Source: Myxocyprinus asiaticus
Taxonomy: Eukaryota; Chordata; Actinopteri; Cypriniformes; Catostomidae
NCBI RefSeq assembly: GCF_019703515.2
Contig: NC_059388.1
Location: forward strand, 1,439,501 to 1,503,500
Length of the DNA: 64,000 bases
Direction of reading: 5' to 3'
Shown: in pieces, positions 32,605 to 44,460 of the stretch
Numbering within the stretch: the first letter of the stretch is position 1
Layout of the letters: the number at the start of each line of letters is the position of its first letter
The notes under the pieces: model-generated
Databases searched by the model: none
Seen by the model: only the letters and a program-made list of their open reading frames with translations
Told to the model about the DNA's origin: nothing
Program-made: the position numbers and the translations under genes

Positions 32605-33353
32605 ATACAGTATATTGAATTTCTATTCGCACCTCCTTATAAATGCTAATTGCATTTCACTGGCTCTGTACTTGCATTTTGCATAATAGTTTCAGAAGGG
32701 CAATCACATTTACATGAACACTCTTAAGGAATTGCGATTATGGATCCAGATCGCACATTTCCAAACATCTCCACACATGAATAAGATGTGAGAGCTAGAA
32801 CAACAGCTGAGGAGAAGTGCAGTAGTCTTACAGTATGAATGCAGCCCCCACCTCCACTCATTCATGAATGCACCAGGCTGTTATATAACACTTGTACTCT
32901 ATTTATATGAGCAATAACATGAAGATGAGAGTGAGACTCACGTGGTGCCCTTCAAGAAAGTGCTGAAGCCTCAGGGGCTGTTGAGTGCGACTGTTGGGTG
33001 CTATTATTAGCTTTGTGTCACTCCACAACCAATGGAAATGGAGTTGAACTGAGAGATGTGTGTGTGTGTGTGTGTGTGTACATTCATTGGTAATGTGCAG
33101 TCATATGTGCATGAACAGCACATTGGCCAGATTTACTGCACTGCACCATTCTGCATTAAACACACACATACGCACACACACACCCCAGACATGTCATTTA
33201 TCTCATTTACAAGAGCATATTCAAATTGGTTTCCATTCCAGAGATTGTGAAGCTGAGTGCAATCGTTTTAATTGATGTGAGAATGTAATAATTTAATCAC
33301 TGGTTTATTTTAAATGGCATTTCTGGCAGCTTGTGAATTTTCAAAACTGTTAA
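32044..33353. other. AT-rich sequence with microsatellites, no gene recognised
   Basis: No gene is visible. Contents: a (TA)n run passing into (TG)n at about 32535-32605, a (TG)n run at about 33057-33079, and CA-rich sequence at about 33161-33183. Confidence 0.5.
32535..32605. repeat. (TA)n(TG)n microsatellite
   Basis: About 26 TA dinucleotides are followed by about 9 TG dinucleotides. The tract is a pure simple sequence. Confidence 0.95.
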
Positions 33354-34223
33354 AGGAATGTTTCAGGTTCAATACAAGTTAAGCTCAATCAACAGCATTT
33401 GTGGCATAATGTTGATTAGCACAAAAATTTATTTTGACTAGTTCCACCTTTACTTTATAAAAAGCAAAAATCTGTGTTACAGTGAGACACTTACAATGGA
33501 AGTCAATGAGGCCAATGAAAGTGAACGTGGCCAATTTTTAGAGGGTTTAAACACAGAAAAGTGAAGCTTATAATTTTATAAAAGCACTTGCATTAATTCT
33601 TCTGTTAAAACTTGTGTATTATTTGAGCTGTAAAGTTGTTTAAATTGTCATTTTTATAGACGTTTTAAGGTTTGTTGACATTACATTGTCATGGTACAAT
33701 GATACAATGGCTGATGTTACATTCAGGACACTGCTGTATATCTGTAATTGTAACGACGCCTCTTTAGAATAAAAGTGAATAACTAGGACTGTAAAAAGTA
33801 GTCGATACGACTTGTTACATTCCATGTTTTCTAAAATCATATAATAGCTTTATGTGAGGAACAGACTGAAATTACTAAGGCAGATGCTATGTTGGATGCT
33901 ATTTATTTAGCAGTAAAATTGACAAATTGTAAAATTGGCTATAACTTTACACAGAAAAGGTTTGTAAGTGATTTTATCACACTAAAATCATGTTTATACA
34001 CATATCCTTTATGTCTTGTGGTTTTGAAAAAGTGAGTATTTTAACATAAAAAAAATTGTCCTACATTAACTTCCATTGTAAGTGCCTCACTGTAATCTCA
34101 ATTTTTACTCTTTTTTTTTTTAAGAAAAGGAGGAACGAGTCTAAGTTAATTTTTGAGATAATCAACATTACACTACAAATGATTTCGATTGAGCTTAACT
34201 TGTATTGAACCCGGAACATTTCT
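33354..34223. mobile_element. TTAA-flanked miniature DNA transposon carrying an insertion
   Basis: The terminal inverted repeats start AGGAATGTTTCAGG on the left and, read inward, AGAAATGTTCCGGG on the right, then share TTCAATACAAGTTAAGCTC. TTAA stands on both sides (33350-33353 and 34224-34227), as expected for piggyBac- or Kolobok-type target duplications. The centre is interrupted by the 216-bp segment at 33698-33913. There is no transposase. Confidence 0.75.
33698..33913 (-). repeat. 216-bp segment, identical to 31299-31514 in inverted orientation
   Basis: This copy sits in the middle of the TTAA-flanked miniature element, between CATTGTCATGGTAC on one side and TAAAATTGAC on the other. 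Full identity with the other copy suggests recent duplication or gene conversion. Confidence 0.9.
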
Positions 34224-34357
34224 TTAAAACACACTGGGTCTCATTCACTAAGCATGTGTACATGCGTATTTGCATGTAAAACCTGTGTGCAAATGTTTCT
34301 ACAGAAATCAAGATTCTGGTTTGCACTTACAGGCCATTCCTGGTGGCCTCAGAACTT

Positions 34358-35440
34358 CTACAGATGTCTGCTAAAGAGGCACCACTGGTCAGGGCCCAGG
34401 AGGCCACCATGCTCCTGGTAGAGTGTGCTCGTAGCCCCAAGGGGGGCGGCACGCCCTGGGCATGATATGCCATGCGATGGCGTCAATGACCCAGTGGGCG
34501 TCCCTCTGTTTGGGGACAGCGCACCCTTTCCGCTGTCCTCCAAAGCAGACAAAGAGCTGCACAGAGTGTCTAAAGCTATGCGTGCGATCCAAATAGATGC
34601 GCAAAGCACACACCGGACACAGCAACGACAAGGCTGGGTCTGCCTCCTCCTGGGGCAGCACTTGTAGGTTCACCACCTGATCCCCTTGGGCACATAGCCC
34701 GGTCGGGGTCTTGGGAACACGTGAGAATATTCCGGACCAAACTCCAGGCACGTGTCGCTGACAGAGAATGCCTGCAGGTCCCTTACCCTCTTGATGGATG
34801 TGAGTGCAGTCTTCAAAGAGACCGACTTTAGCTCAACTGACTCCAGGGGCTCAAACGGGGCTACCCACATAACCACGGAGAGATCCCATGAGGGAATGAG
34901 GAGCGGTCTGGGAGGATTCAGCCTCCTCGCACCTCTAAGGAACCTGGTGATCAGGTCATGCTTCCCGAGAGACTTACCGTCAACTGCATCGTGGTGCGCC
35001 GCTATAGTGGCCACGTACACCTGCAAGGTGGAGGGGGACAGCCGCCCCTCCAGCCTCTCCTGCAGGAAGGAAAGCACTGACCCAACTGCGCATCTCTGGG
35101 GGTCTTCGCATCGGGAAGAACACCACTTAGCAAACAGATACCACTTCAAGGCATAGAGGCACCTCGTAGAGCGAGCTCTAGCATGAATGATCGTGTCTAC
35201 CACCGTGGGTGGTAGGCCACTTAGGTCCTCCGCATCCCGTCCAAGGGCCAGACATGGAGATTCCAGAGGTCTGGTCACGGGTGCCAGATGGTGCCCCGTC
35301 CCTGAGAGAGGAGATCCCTCCTCAGGGGAATTCACCAGGAAGGGGCTGTTGCGAGGAGTGTGAGGTCCAAGAACCAAGTCTGGGTGGGCCAGTAGGGTGC
35401 TACTAGGATGACCTGCTCCCCGTCCACCCTGACCTTGCAC
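34358..35440 (-). pseudogene. DIRS tyrosine recombinase (copy C)
   Basis: A 256-residue frame (34670-35440) holds the upstream region and the core-binding domain (TVVDTIIHARARSTRCLYALKW cut here, FLQERLEGRLSPSTLQVY, LITRFLRGARRLNPPRP). The first catalytic segment TSIKRVRDLQAFSVSD follows. Compared with copy A it lacks a few residues before TSIKR, and the Gly of KRVGDL is Arg. The frame then shifts. DQVVNLQVLPQEEADPA and RKGCAVPKQR follow, and the HSTR box is legible only in another frame at about 34430. The tyrosine is deleted. Confidence 0.82.
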
Positions 35441-35622
35441 AGGGTCTGTGCAAGTAGGCTCACTGGGGGGAACGCATACTTACTCGCCTCGGTCAGGGCG
35501 TACCAGAGTGGGCAGTGTGAGGATTCCCGGGAAGCGAACAGGTCTACCTGTGCTTGACCGAATCGACTCCAAATCAGCTGGATCACCTGGGGATGGAGTC
35601 CTCGTACTGTCCTCATAATCCG

Positions 35623-36062
35623 TCACAACCACCCAGGTGTCATGAGCTCCTCATGCACCTCCGGGAAGAAAGGGACCGGGGCGGGGCGCGGCCATGAGCA
35701 GCGCTCCGAGCCCAGGAACCAATCATCAAGCCACAAGGGTTCAGGGCGGGGCGGAGGGTTCCACTCCAGCCTGACGCTCGCAGCCGCCCGGGCAAGCATG
35801 GCCGCCAGCTCCACATCAGCCTGCGACTGGGCGACTGCACCCGAAGTTGAGAGCCCAGTCTTGTCCTCGGTAAGACTGAACCAGCCCGCTCTCCGATGCT
35901 GCTATTGAGAGCTCATCCATATCACGAGCCCAGAATGAGACCGCAAACTCGCCCTGAGATGAACCGGCGGTCTCATCCCAGAACTCGAATGGGGTGAACG
36001 AGCATGCTGGGGAATGGGAGGACCGTGGGAGGTTACCCGGCGAAGCGGCTCCCATTGGGGTC
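35623..36062 (-). pseudogene. DIRS gag, central part (copy C)
   Basis: The frames contain WTPMGAASPGNLPRSSHS, FEFWDETAGSSQGEF and DMDELSIAASESGLVQS, then ARAAASVRLEWNPPPRPEPL and a FFPEVHEEL segment. These match, in order, the acidic central gag region of copy D. The N-terminal Cys/His region and the C-terminal half are deleted. A frame change separates the two parts. Confidence 0.7.
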
Positions 36063-36250
36063 CACAAATCTGAATGAGTGGTTGCGAGCCAGTTCCTTTT
36101 ATACCCGTATGTCCAGAGGAGTGGCATGCAAATTCCACTCGCCAATTGCCATTGGTCTTTTCTCAAAGATTAGAGGTGTTTGGAGCTCCCAAGGGCGACC
36201 CCTAGTGTCACTACATCGACAAAATGTCGAGTGAGTCACAGATAGGGAAC

Positions 36251-37228
36251 TTTTAACATTTTCAGCTAAACTTGTAAAGTAGTGAATGGGAGATCAAAGC
36301 AAATATTATTTTTGCTAACCTACTTGCTCCAGCAATAAAAGAAAATGTCCACTATTGCATGACTTTCCACAAGAGTAAAAATAGAAAGCGGTGGACTACG
36401 ACAGTCAGAAGAAAGAAGATGCCAAATTTACTGTCATTCCCTCAGCAGCTGTATTAGATACCCTGAAACCATAATGTCATAAATTTACATTAAATAAATA
36501 AAAAATGTAAAATATAAAAAAGTTTGCTAGATTTATGCTGCTAAATAAGGTCATCACAGTCTGTGAATAAGGTCTATTTCATAATCGCAAGACTACTAAT
36601 TCCTCGCCATAATAACTCCTTCCTCTCTCCATTTTGCAGCTGCTGTGGCGTTTATCAAATAAGTCCTTGTGCCTTGATTTCAAAGACGAGAGCAGCTCCA
36701 CATCCAACTTCAATGCAGTTTCCTAATTGTTCTTCTTTAGGTGTATAATATCAGTTTGCTAAGTAACTTTTGGTGTATTGGCGTTAACAACACGCTGAAT
36801 TTTGTAGCTGCAACGGCTCAGGACACATGACTAAAAGCACTTAAAACAGACGCAAAGCTATGGGTGGGTCTGGTGGGCATGGGCCCGCCCTCTTAGAAGC
36901 CTAGCCCACCCAATCAGGAGTTGTAGATTTCTATACACTTGTATGAAATAATTACATTGAATTATAATAATATTATTATTATTAATAATAAAACAAAATC
37001 TCATCATACTTCAATGTTATATTTTTTAATCAAAATAATGGTTACAAGTTTTGTACAATAGTTCAATGTCAATTTCTGGGACAGTTTCCTATGCTTCCCC
37101 TTACTATAGGTGCTTGGATAAAAGTTAAAGGTGATTCTTTGATTTTTGTTAGTCCCACCCACAACGTTACCTGTACGATGTAGACACTTAAAATTAATGT
37201 TGTAGAGTTTATGTAGTTGAGCGCTGAA
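36251..37228. other. Intergenic sequence and probable hAT terminal region
   Basis: No host gene is visible. At about 36865-36925 GTGGGCATGGGCCCGCCCTC and TAGCCCACCC resemble the end of a fish hAT element whose coding remnant starts at 37229. An opposite copy of the motif (TTGCCCACC..AAGGCCCATCCCCTC) lies at 38545-38600. Confidence 0.4.
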
Positions 37229-37640
37229 ATGGCGAAACAAATCTCTATCAGTAATTACTTTAAAAAGCCTAAATTGGATCGCCCAACTGAACTAATGCAA
37301 GAAACTGAGCCTACCAATGAACCCGGGCCTTCTGCTAATGAACCCGGGCTGTCTACTACTGAACCACCAGCATCAACTTAAAATGACATGGGAAACCTTG
37401 GGACTTGTCTTCACTGGACGAGCCACCCATGCAGCCTAATTTGCAAAGATTTCCATTTACTATAATTTCAGGAAAACAGCACTGTTTTTCCTCACGGTGG
37501 TATGAGAAATTAATCTGGTTGGAGTACAGCACTGCAATTTTTTTTTTTTTTGTAAAGCCTGCAAGCATTTTCCCGCGCAAAACGAGACAACATTTTCATG
37601 TGATGGATTTAGAGGCTGAAAACATCTATGCCAAGCCTGC
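37229..37640 (+). pseudogene. hAT-like transposase N-terminus (TTF-type zinc finger), broken
   Basis: A frame from ATG 37229 encodes about 51 residues with ISNYFKKPKLDRP, the type of N-terminus seen in hAT transposases and ZMYM-like relatives, and stops at TAA near 37380. Other frames continue with SSLDEPPMQPNLQRFPFT, then ISGKQHCFSSRWYEKLIWLEYS cut short, and a degraded KPASIFP. In the family this is the TTF-type zinc finger with FSS.WY..YPWLEYS. A T run has inserted or expanded at about 37540-37552. The catalytic domain is absent. A domesticated gene is unlikely given the stop and frameshifts. Confidence 0.6.
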
Positions 37641-38063
37641 ATGAAGCATCAGGTTAGTAAAGGGCACCTTGACTCCACTTGAAAGTCCGGTTGACTTCCT
37701 GTTGACTTCCTGTTCCGGTTGCTACTGGCACGCTGCATGAGTGTTTGTAGCTTGCTAGCCTGCTTAGCATTGCTTATTCTTATTCTTATTCTTATACGTT
37801 CATCATTTTATCCTTTGCCATTTTACCGAGTGCTTCGTGTTTTTCTGCTTTTCTACTGTTTCAACTGCGTGTATTTTTCTGTGCGCACCCGTTTTCTCTT
37901 TTTTTCTTTTCCCGCTTGTCTACATCTCGCGTCTCAACTGCGTGCATTCGTTTTCTTCACTGTGAATCAATCTCTACATCAAACATCTACATCAAGCCAC
38001 ATCCATCTCAAACCCTTGCCGCTCAAGAACAACCATAACAACAACAAACAACTGCGGTAAGTC

Positions 38064-38260
38064 ATGGCATCTGCTCATGTTATTTCTTCCTGCATTGCAT
38101 GCCACATGTTTACTATAGCTTCTTCTGTCAGCAGTGAGGGATACACATGTGATAAATGTAAGGAATTATCAGGCTGACGCAGAAGGTTAATCAGTTAGAG
38201 ACACGCATCCGAACACAGAGACACTCGTCTATGATGAATATGAGCTCAGTGTTTAACCAA
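38064..38260 (+). pseudogene. Possible LINE ORF1-like fragment
   Basis: A short frame starts ATGGCATCTGCTC and contains two C-x2-C pairs, CIACH and CDKCKEL, separated by about 19 residues, ending in a stop near 38178. Downstream, in a shifted frame, a stretch resembles the start of a coiled coil. This layout resembles the zinc-finger plus coiled-coil ORF1 of some fish non-LTR elements, but the match is weak and I cannot exclude a chance frame. Upstream (37720-38060) is a T-rich leader. Confidence 0.3.
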
Positions 38261-38790
38261 AAGCCCCATCGTCTCAGACTGATAATGTAAGATATCTTCT
38301 ATGGTAAGTACAAACATTTTCTCAATGTTTAGTTTAAAAAAAATTAAACTGTAATTCTGGTTGTATTCATATTAATGTCATACTTGTTGGAATGTGGGAA
38401 GAGCCATTTTTGTTTCTCTGGAGTTGTTAAACTGGTTGTAGTTTTGCTTGCTTGTTCAAGATGTTTTGTGCCTTATGCTGCGGTATATTAGCCTACAGTG
38501 ATTTATGGCAATTTTGCTTGCAATTCCCAAATAATGCGCTTTGCCCACCTTGTTTTACCAAGGCCCATCCCCTCAAAAATTTCTGGCCTAGCCCCTGAAT
38601 TAAAACCTTTGGGTTGTCAGTGTATGATTTGTCATGCTTAAGGAATTCGTTGTTCCTTTTCAAAAGCTTGTTCAAAACAAAAATTTGGCTTAGTACAAAT
38701 AAGCCTCAACACTGAAGTGTTTATACATAACTAAGTGACCCTACAATAAGTCTTATTTATTTCAGAGTAACAAAAATGGTGTGTTATACC

Positions 38791-39636
38791 CAGGGTTGGG
38801 AGGGTTACTTTTAAAATGTATTCCACTACAGATTACAGAATATATGCTGTAAAATGTAATTTGTAATGTATTTCGTTAGATTACTCAAGGTCAGTAATGT
38901 ATTCTAAATACTTTGGATTACTTCTTCAGCACTGGTAGATTTTTTCACTTGTTTTGACTATAAAAACTCTGCCAGTACAGTAAGACAAAATACACGTTAA
39001 AAATACATTCTCTGAAAAACTGAAATATCTTACGCAGTGTTGTTTCTAAAACAAGATCAATCAAATTTATGTTGTTTTAAGGATTTTTAGATATTTTACA
39101 GGAAAACAATAAAAAAAATATTATCAAGAATATGATTTTTGCCCTAATATCAAAGGTTTTACTAGAAAAAAAGAAATTATGATCCAACGTGAATTTTCTT
39201 GATAAAAAAACATGATCGTGTCTGGTAACGTGCATGTAAAATGGCTAGAAACAGCATTTTATCTTAGCGTAAAGCTGACAATTTACACAAGGTTTATTTC
39301 TATTTCTTCTGCTCCAAACGTACTTCAAACGTACTTCTCTGTCTGCTCGTATGAATGTAACACATCATAAGAAAGTGTTTCACCGCTGTTCAAATGCACT
39401 TTGGATCACATCATTTATATGTTTAAATGTTTTCCATCTGAAAGGACTAAATATTAAATGAAACAAATGACAATAAAATGCAAAGTAATCTCTTCAGTAA
39501 TCTAAATACTTTTTGAATGTAACTGTATTCTAATTACCAATGATTTAAATTGTTACTGTAGTGGAATACAGTTACTTATATTTTGTATTTTAAATATGTA
39601 ATCCCGTTACATGTATTCCATTACTCCCCAACCCTG
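38791..39636. mobile_element. hAT-type miniature element, 846 bp
   Basis: It begins CAGGGTTGGGAGGGTTACTT and ends ACTCCCCAACCCTG, a terminal inverted repeat of the CAGGGTTGGG type. Subterminal blocks (ATGTATTCCACTACAGATTAC and its counterparts GTGGAATACAG, TACATGTATTCCATTAC) are also inverted. No transposase is encoded. An 8-bp target duplication is not clear. A fragment of the same family lies at 61975-62100. Confidence 0.8.
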
Positions 39637-40100
39637 ATTGTTATTTACACAGGGCAAATATACTATTTATCAAATGTACTTTTATTACATATCGTATTTT
39701 AATGGGGATACAATTAATTACAGCTGACAGTTACGTGAGCAAACAAGGTTTGAACATCAACCATAACAAGATGAAACTGAAATTCACAGCTTTTTAACAC
39801 TTATGTGTACAAATTTGAAGGCTCTTTATTGGATCAATTAAGGTAAACGTCATATTATGCGACTATGCATTACTTTACGGAGACCTCACGACCTACTAGC
39901 TAAGTCTTGCCTTAAGAACAGGTGGTGCAACCAAATTAAGCACTGATTAGTTACAAACTAACTACTAGTTACTAAGCCCTTAGTGTGAACTTTACGTCCT
40001 AACTTACGGGAGACCTTATGCACAGCTGGTGCAACCCTACCCTGTACCCTTGTTACCCTTTGATGCAGAAATTATGGCAAAGCATTGCTTGCAATGTGCA
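39637..40100. other. Intergenic sequence, nothing recognised
   Basis: AT-rich sequence between two repeats. No gene or repeat signature that I can name. Confidence 0.4.
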
Positions 40101-40104
40101 CTTA

Positions 40105-40640
40105 CATAGCACTTTATTAGGAACACTATGGTCCTAAGAAAGCACCCAATGTGGTTTTCTGCTGTTGTACCCCATCAGCCTCAAGGTTCAATGTGTTGTG
40201 CAGTCTGAGATGCTATTCTGCTTACTACAATTGTACAGAGGGAATTATCTGAGTTACTGTAGCCTTTCTGTCAGCTCAAACCAGTCTGGCCATTCTTTGT
40301 TGACCTCTCTCATCAACAAGGCATTTCTGTCCACAGAACTGCCGCTCAGTGGATGTTATTTGTTTTTGACATGATTCTGAGTAAATTCTAGAGACTGTAG
40401 TGTGAAAATCCCAGGAGATCAGCAGTTACAGAAATACTCAAACCAGCCTGTCTGGCAACAATCATGTCATGGTCAAAATAACTGAGATCACATTTTTTCC
40501 CCATTCTGATGGTTGGTGTGAACATTATCTGAAGCTCCTGACCCGTATGTGCATGATTTTATGCATTGCATTGCTGCCACACAATTGGCTGATTAGATAA
40601 TAGCATGAATAAGTAGGTGTGCAGGTGTCACGTTTCATTG
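40105..40640. repeat. Common fish dispersed repeat beginning GCACTTTATTAGGAAC
   Basis: The start GCACTTTATTAGGAACAC and the internal phrases CAAACCAGTCTGGCCATTC, TGGATGTTATTTGTTTTTG, CCCAGGAGATCAGCAGTTAC and CCTGACCCGTATGTGCATG belong to a highly repeated, probably DNA-transposon-derived fish sequence. In intact copies the far end mirrors the start (GTTCCTAATAAAGTGC). Here the right end is lost after GTAGGTGTGCAGGTGT. It encodes nothing recognisable. Confidence 0.6.
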
Positions 40641-41772
40641 TACCCTTAGCTTTGCAGGTGTTCAAATGTCAACAGAGACGTCTAATTGAAACAAAATTGT
40701 GGAAGATAAACACTGCATTGCAATGGTATCATTTGCTCTGTAGGTGCTTGATTATCAACAGAGTAGAGATGATTTACACACCTGCATCTGCAAACGTTTG
40801 CTAAACAAATAAAGGTTTTGTCATATAATGTAGGAACTTTGACTTATTAATGCATTTTATTTTTGTTTAAAAGTAAATGTTTATCATTGAAGTTTCCAAA
40901 TGGAAAGCCTGACTTAAAGTGACGTTCTATTTCACATTATCAAGTTGGAAATTCTGACTTTCCGAGCTGAATGAAGCACAGCATATGAAGTAGCAAAGCT
41001 ACTCGTCCCACTCAAGCGTTTCATCACTTAAATATGGTAAATATACGGGATCTCTTCATATCGGCCAAAATATGGGTTGTCCCAGCTAATACAGGACAGT
41101 CTGCAACCCTATGCAAACATAAAGTAGATATAGGGACATATCATTTTGAGAATGATAAGGAGACAAATCCAAGGCATATATTTTTGAAATGAGACAGAAA
41201 TTGTATTCAAATAAATTTTATTGCATACATTATGTACGTTTATGGTTAAAATATATAGAGATATTACCTCAAGTAACTCTATAACAACATATTTTGCCAA
41301 ATTACTGTATGCTATACATTTACATAATGAACTAAACATTGAATTCATCCCCCTGTTGGGTAAGTACACTAGACAGTAGACACTACTGGACTCCTGATTC
41401 AAAGTCATATAAGTTTAAGGTCTCTGATGAATTTTACACAATACAATTATTCTAATGATTGTTTTACAGAGGCAGTTAGAACATGACAGATAGTTAGTAC
41501 ACAAACTCACATCATAATAGACATATTAGACATGTTTGTATGGATTTAACATGTTACAGAGTGCTAAGGCTCTTGTGATAGGGCTAGCTGAACTACACAC
41601 ATTTACACACACACAAAAATACAAGCGATATAAAAACTCATGATGACTCAATGGAGACTGTTGGTAGTTTAAGTTCTTTGTATTTTTATCATACTCTTAT
41701 TGTTAAACTAAATACAAATCTGATCATTCTTTTATGGGGTAATGCTAAAGCATTTTATTTAACACTTAATTA
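40641..41772. other. AT-rich intergenic sequence, no gene recognised
   Basis: No coding similarity is visible. The open frames here are short and of low complexity. Confidence 0.45.
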
Positions 41773-42199
41773 GTTCCCTTTCAAGTCATTCACTTCAACG
41801 CTGCTACAGTAGCTAACGCTATGGGAAACTCCTCCCAGGAGTGACCATCTCTGAAACCCTTTAGAATCATGCCAATATGGATTCGCAGATGGTGCTTGAT
41901 GCTCTGCCCCTCTTGTGTGCATCATTGTGGGCACATAAACCAGAATGCAGCGCATTGTGATTATATCTCCCGTGCTCTGGAAACCTGACTCTTCAATTCA
42001 TCATTTGGATTTGCACCCCTTCACAGCGAGTGGATATTTATTCTTCTCCCTGTTGTGCTCCGATTAACAGCGTATCTTTTGAACACTTCAGTGTTTCATA
42101 TTATTGCATTGTGTTTCTTTAATTGAAAAAGAAACTAAAAAAGCATTTTGCTTAACAATGTCTTTAAAAAGATGGTGTTTCGCAATGTTTTTCTCCATA

Positions 42200-43080
42200 C
42201 GAGTGATATTTTCCATTGTCATGTGCGCAGCTTTGTTTGCCTAGGCCAAGCTGACGTGGAAGCAGCGCTCAGTGAGACTGATTGCGTTCACTGTGTATGC
42301 ATGAAACTCAAAATGCTTTGCTTTCGGCTCGATTTTTGAAGGATGACGGTGGTCCCCCCACCTTCTGCCACTGAGGTGGCGTGCAAGGCCAGGATGTAGA
42401 GCACAGAGATTTTAAAGATGATTTTTCACAATCTCAGGCCTTGGGTGTGTCCTCTTCTCCACATCAAGCGGCTTCACCCATTCAGTATGTCCGTGAAGAT
42501 CTTTCCCCACCACTGGTCCGAAAAGTGTGATCAAGTTTGCCGGTGACGATATATCGCCAGGCCTCTGACGGCGAGACCTGGTCACACTCAGTCGATGAGT
42601 TTGATGGTATTTTCCCCTGCGGGCTGAAAAACCAAGTGAGATCTGCCTCTGACGCTAAATTAATGGAGGTTCTCTTCAAGGCGGTCGAGAAACTACAGCT
42701 CGAATGGCCCACAGTTGATGCGCATGAGCGTTCTTGACTTCAAGTCCTGCCATCTGGTGCCATTCTTTCCCGAGCTGTTCGACCAGCTGGTCAAACATTG
42801 TGTGCTCCATACTCAGCGAGAACACACATCTCCAGTGCAGCGGCCTTTATGTCAGGCTCCGGGATATCAAGATTACTACCCAGGCAATTGGCAGATCTAT
42901 GGCAAGCCTGGCATTAGCTTTGCATCATATCTGGCTTAATTTGTCAGAGCTTCACGACACAGACAAAGCCGTTCTTTGAACACTCTGGTGTCGCAGCAGT
43001 GACTCTTTGGTGATGCAATGAATGCTTTCACAGAGGGATTCCAATCACCTAAGAAGCAGTTGCTGGCCTAAAAGCACATC
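42200..43080 (+). pseudogene. DIRS gag remnant (copy F)
   Basis: VCLGQADVEAALSETDCVHC at about 42232-42291 matches the Cys/His motif of copies D and E (CLTCLGRNHIEEAF..SCSHCEN). Later, WSHSVDEFDGIFP and a FFPELFDQLVKHC segment are followed by ALALHHIWLNLSELHDTDKAVL, equivalent to VVQERHLWLNLVEMGEADRTRF in copy A, and ATALFGDAM-like sequence near 43008. Several frames are needed to read through it. Confidence 0.6.
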
Positions 43081-43748
43081 TTGCCAAGGCGAGGTGGCCC
43101 TGTAGCACAGCTGGCTCGCTCACGCTCTTCATTAGGGCAGAAAAGCAAAAAAAGCAAAGCGCCACCACCACTCAAGCTCTTTAAAAGATGGAGACTGAAC
43201 CAACTGTGAGCCCCCAGTGGCCATGGCCAAAACACAAGATTGCGCCCTCCAGCTCTCGTCCCAGTGCAAAACCTCTTCCTGGGCGAAACAGGAATTCCTT
43301 GTAGTCTGAAAACCGTAAAGCGGGGACTAGAGCATACAAAACAGTTTACTCCGGTTCCAAATAAATAAATAAAATAGGCCCGGAACACTTCTCCGTGTCC
43401 CTGTCGAGACACTCTAGGTCTCCCTGCCATTCTACGCCAGGATCGAGATCATTCTATCAGTGTTGTTTCTGTTTGTGCTGCTGTTGGCAGCATGCAAAAT
43501 GTTTACCATGTTCCAATAAAGAGTCACCAGGTGTTTAAACCACGTTACAGTTGCCCAAGACTCAAACATAAGCTAGCAAATTTCAAGTTTTTAAAACTTG
43601 GTAAACTGACTGAACATCCTGCCGAGGGTTGGTGATGTTCAGGCCCCAGTGGGGACAGGTGTACTCCAGTGTCCTCTGGCCCGCTATGTGGATGGGTCTT
43701 GGGAATGAAACTCTGACAGACGGACAAACTCAATCTATCCTCTAGTGT

Positions 43749-44460
43749 TTGACAAGTTTCAAGCCAGGGAGAGCCTTACTGCTGCGACAGTTCAAGTGGG
43801 CATTCAGGTTGCTGGCAGCCACGGCCACCATCATCCCTCTGAGCTTGTTATATACGAGGCCTCTCCAGTTCTGGGTCAACTGGAGAGTCCCTCATCACAT
43901 GTGGAAACATGATCGCTTACATCTCCTAGTGAGGCACCGCTGTTTAGCTTTGCTAGCTAAAGTGGCACATAAAGTGCCTAGAATTTCTTGCTGTCCTTTT
44001 AGCTCTGAGAGGTGCGGGGCTTTCACATCCGTACAGACAACACTGCAGTCAATCGCAGGGGAGGAGTGTGGTCTTGCCTGATATTGGCTCTGGCACGCTG
44101 GATTCTCCTCTAGAGCAAGTGTTATCTCCTGTCGATAAATGTGACGTACGACGTACAGGGGACTTCATCCTCAGACAGATCAGCTTGGATGCCGTAGCTC
44201 ACAAATGGCCATCAAATTCAAATATGTGTTCGCTACTGTATGGATAGGTTCCCCGTTTGAGTCCTAGAGGTGGTAAACTCACGCATACCCTCCTTGAAGA
44301 CTGTGCTGATACTTGCTTGGCTTCAGTCAAATGTATCGGGGACCTTCTGGTCTTGTTTTTCAATGACTCATGTTTGGACCAGGCTTATCAAAATCTGTTC
44401 TCAAGCCTAGAGAGGGAAATGTGCCCAAAATGCTGTCCACCCCCTTGAGGGGCTCAGGTT
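43749..44460 (+). pseudogene. DIRS RNase H and recombinase remnants (copy F)
   Basis: A 110-residue frame (43749-44081) carries the connection region FKWAFRLLAATATIIPLSLLYTRPLQFWV, cut here, equivalent to FQRLLGYMASSAVATPLGLMHMRPLQHWL of copy A. In another frame near 44026-44060 is RTDNTAVN, an RNase H motif. At 44257-44448 LLEDCADTCLASVKCIGDLLVLFFNDSCLD lines up with the recombinase segment around SIKRVGDL, but the catalytic Arg is Cys. The histidine box and tyrosine are not recognisable. Confidence 0.6.

Larger units (their letters stand above)
34352..36250 (-). mobile_element. DIRS copy C, internally deleted
   Basis: This is a minus-strand DIRS copy. The left terminus begins GTTCCCTATCTGTGACTCAC at 36250 and runs through the terminal repeat with GGTATAAAAGGAAC to ACTCATTCAG. 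A deletion joins it to the middle of gag (from about 36062). Gag then jumps at about 35620 to sequence downstream of RNase H, removing all of RT and RNase H. Most of the recombinase follows, and the copy stops at about 34352 before the tyrosine motif, so the right end is lost. The order and strand are consistent along its length. Confidence 0.9.

Noticed and set aside
31372..33840. The same small peptide (starting MILENMECNK) encoded at two places
   Set aside because: Both lie inside the identical 216-bp repeats, so repetition reflects DNA duplication. There is no evidence of a conserved protein.
43068..43430. A 120-codon minus-strand frame in DIRS copy F
   Set aside because: It lies opposite the decayed gag/pol linker and has no recognisable domain.
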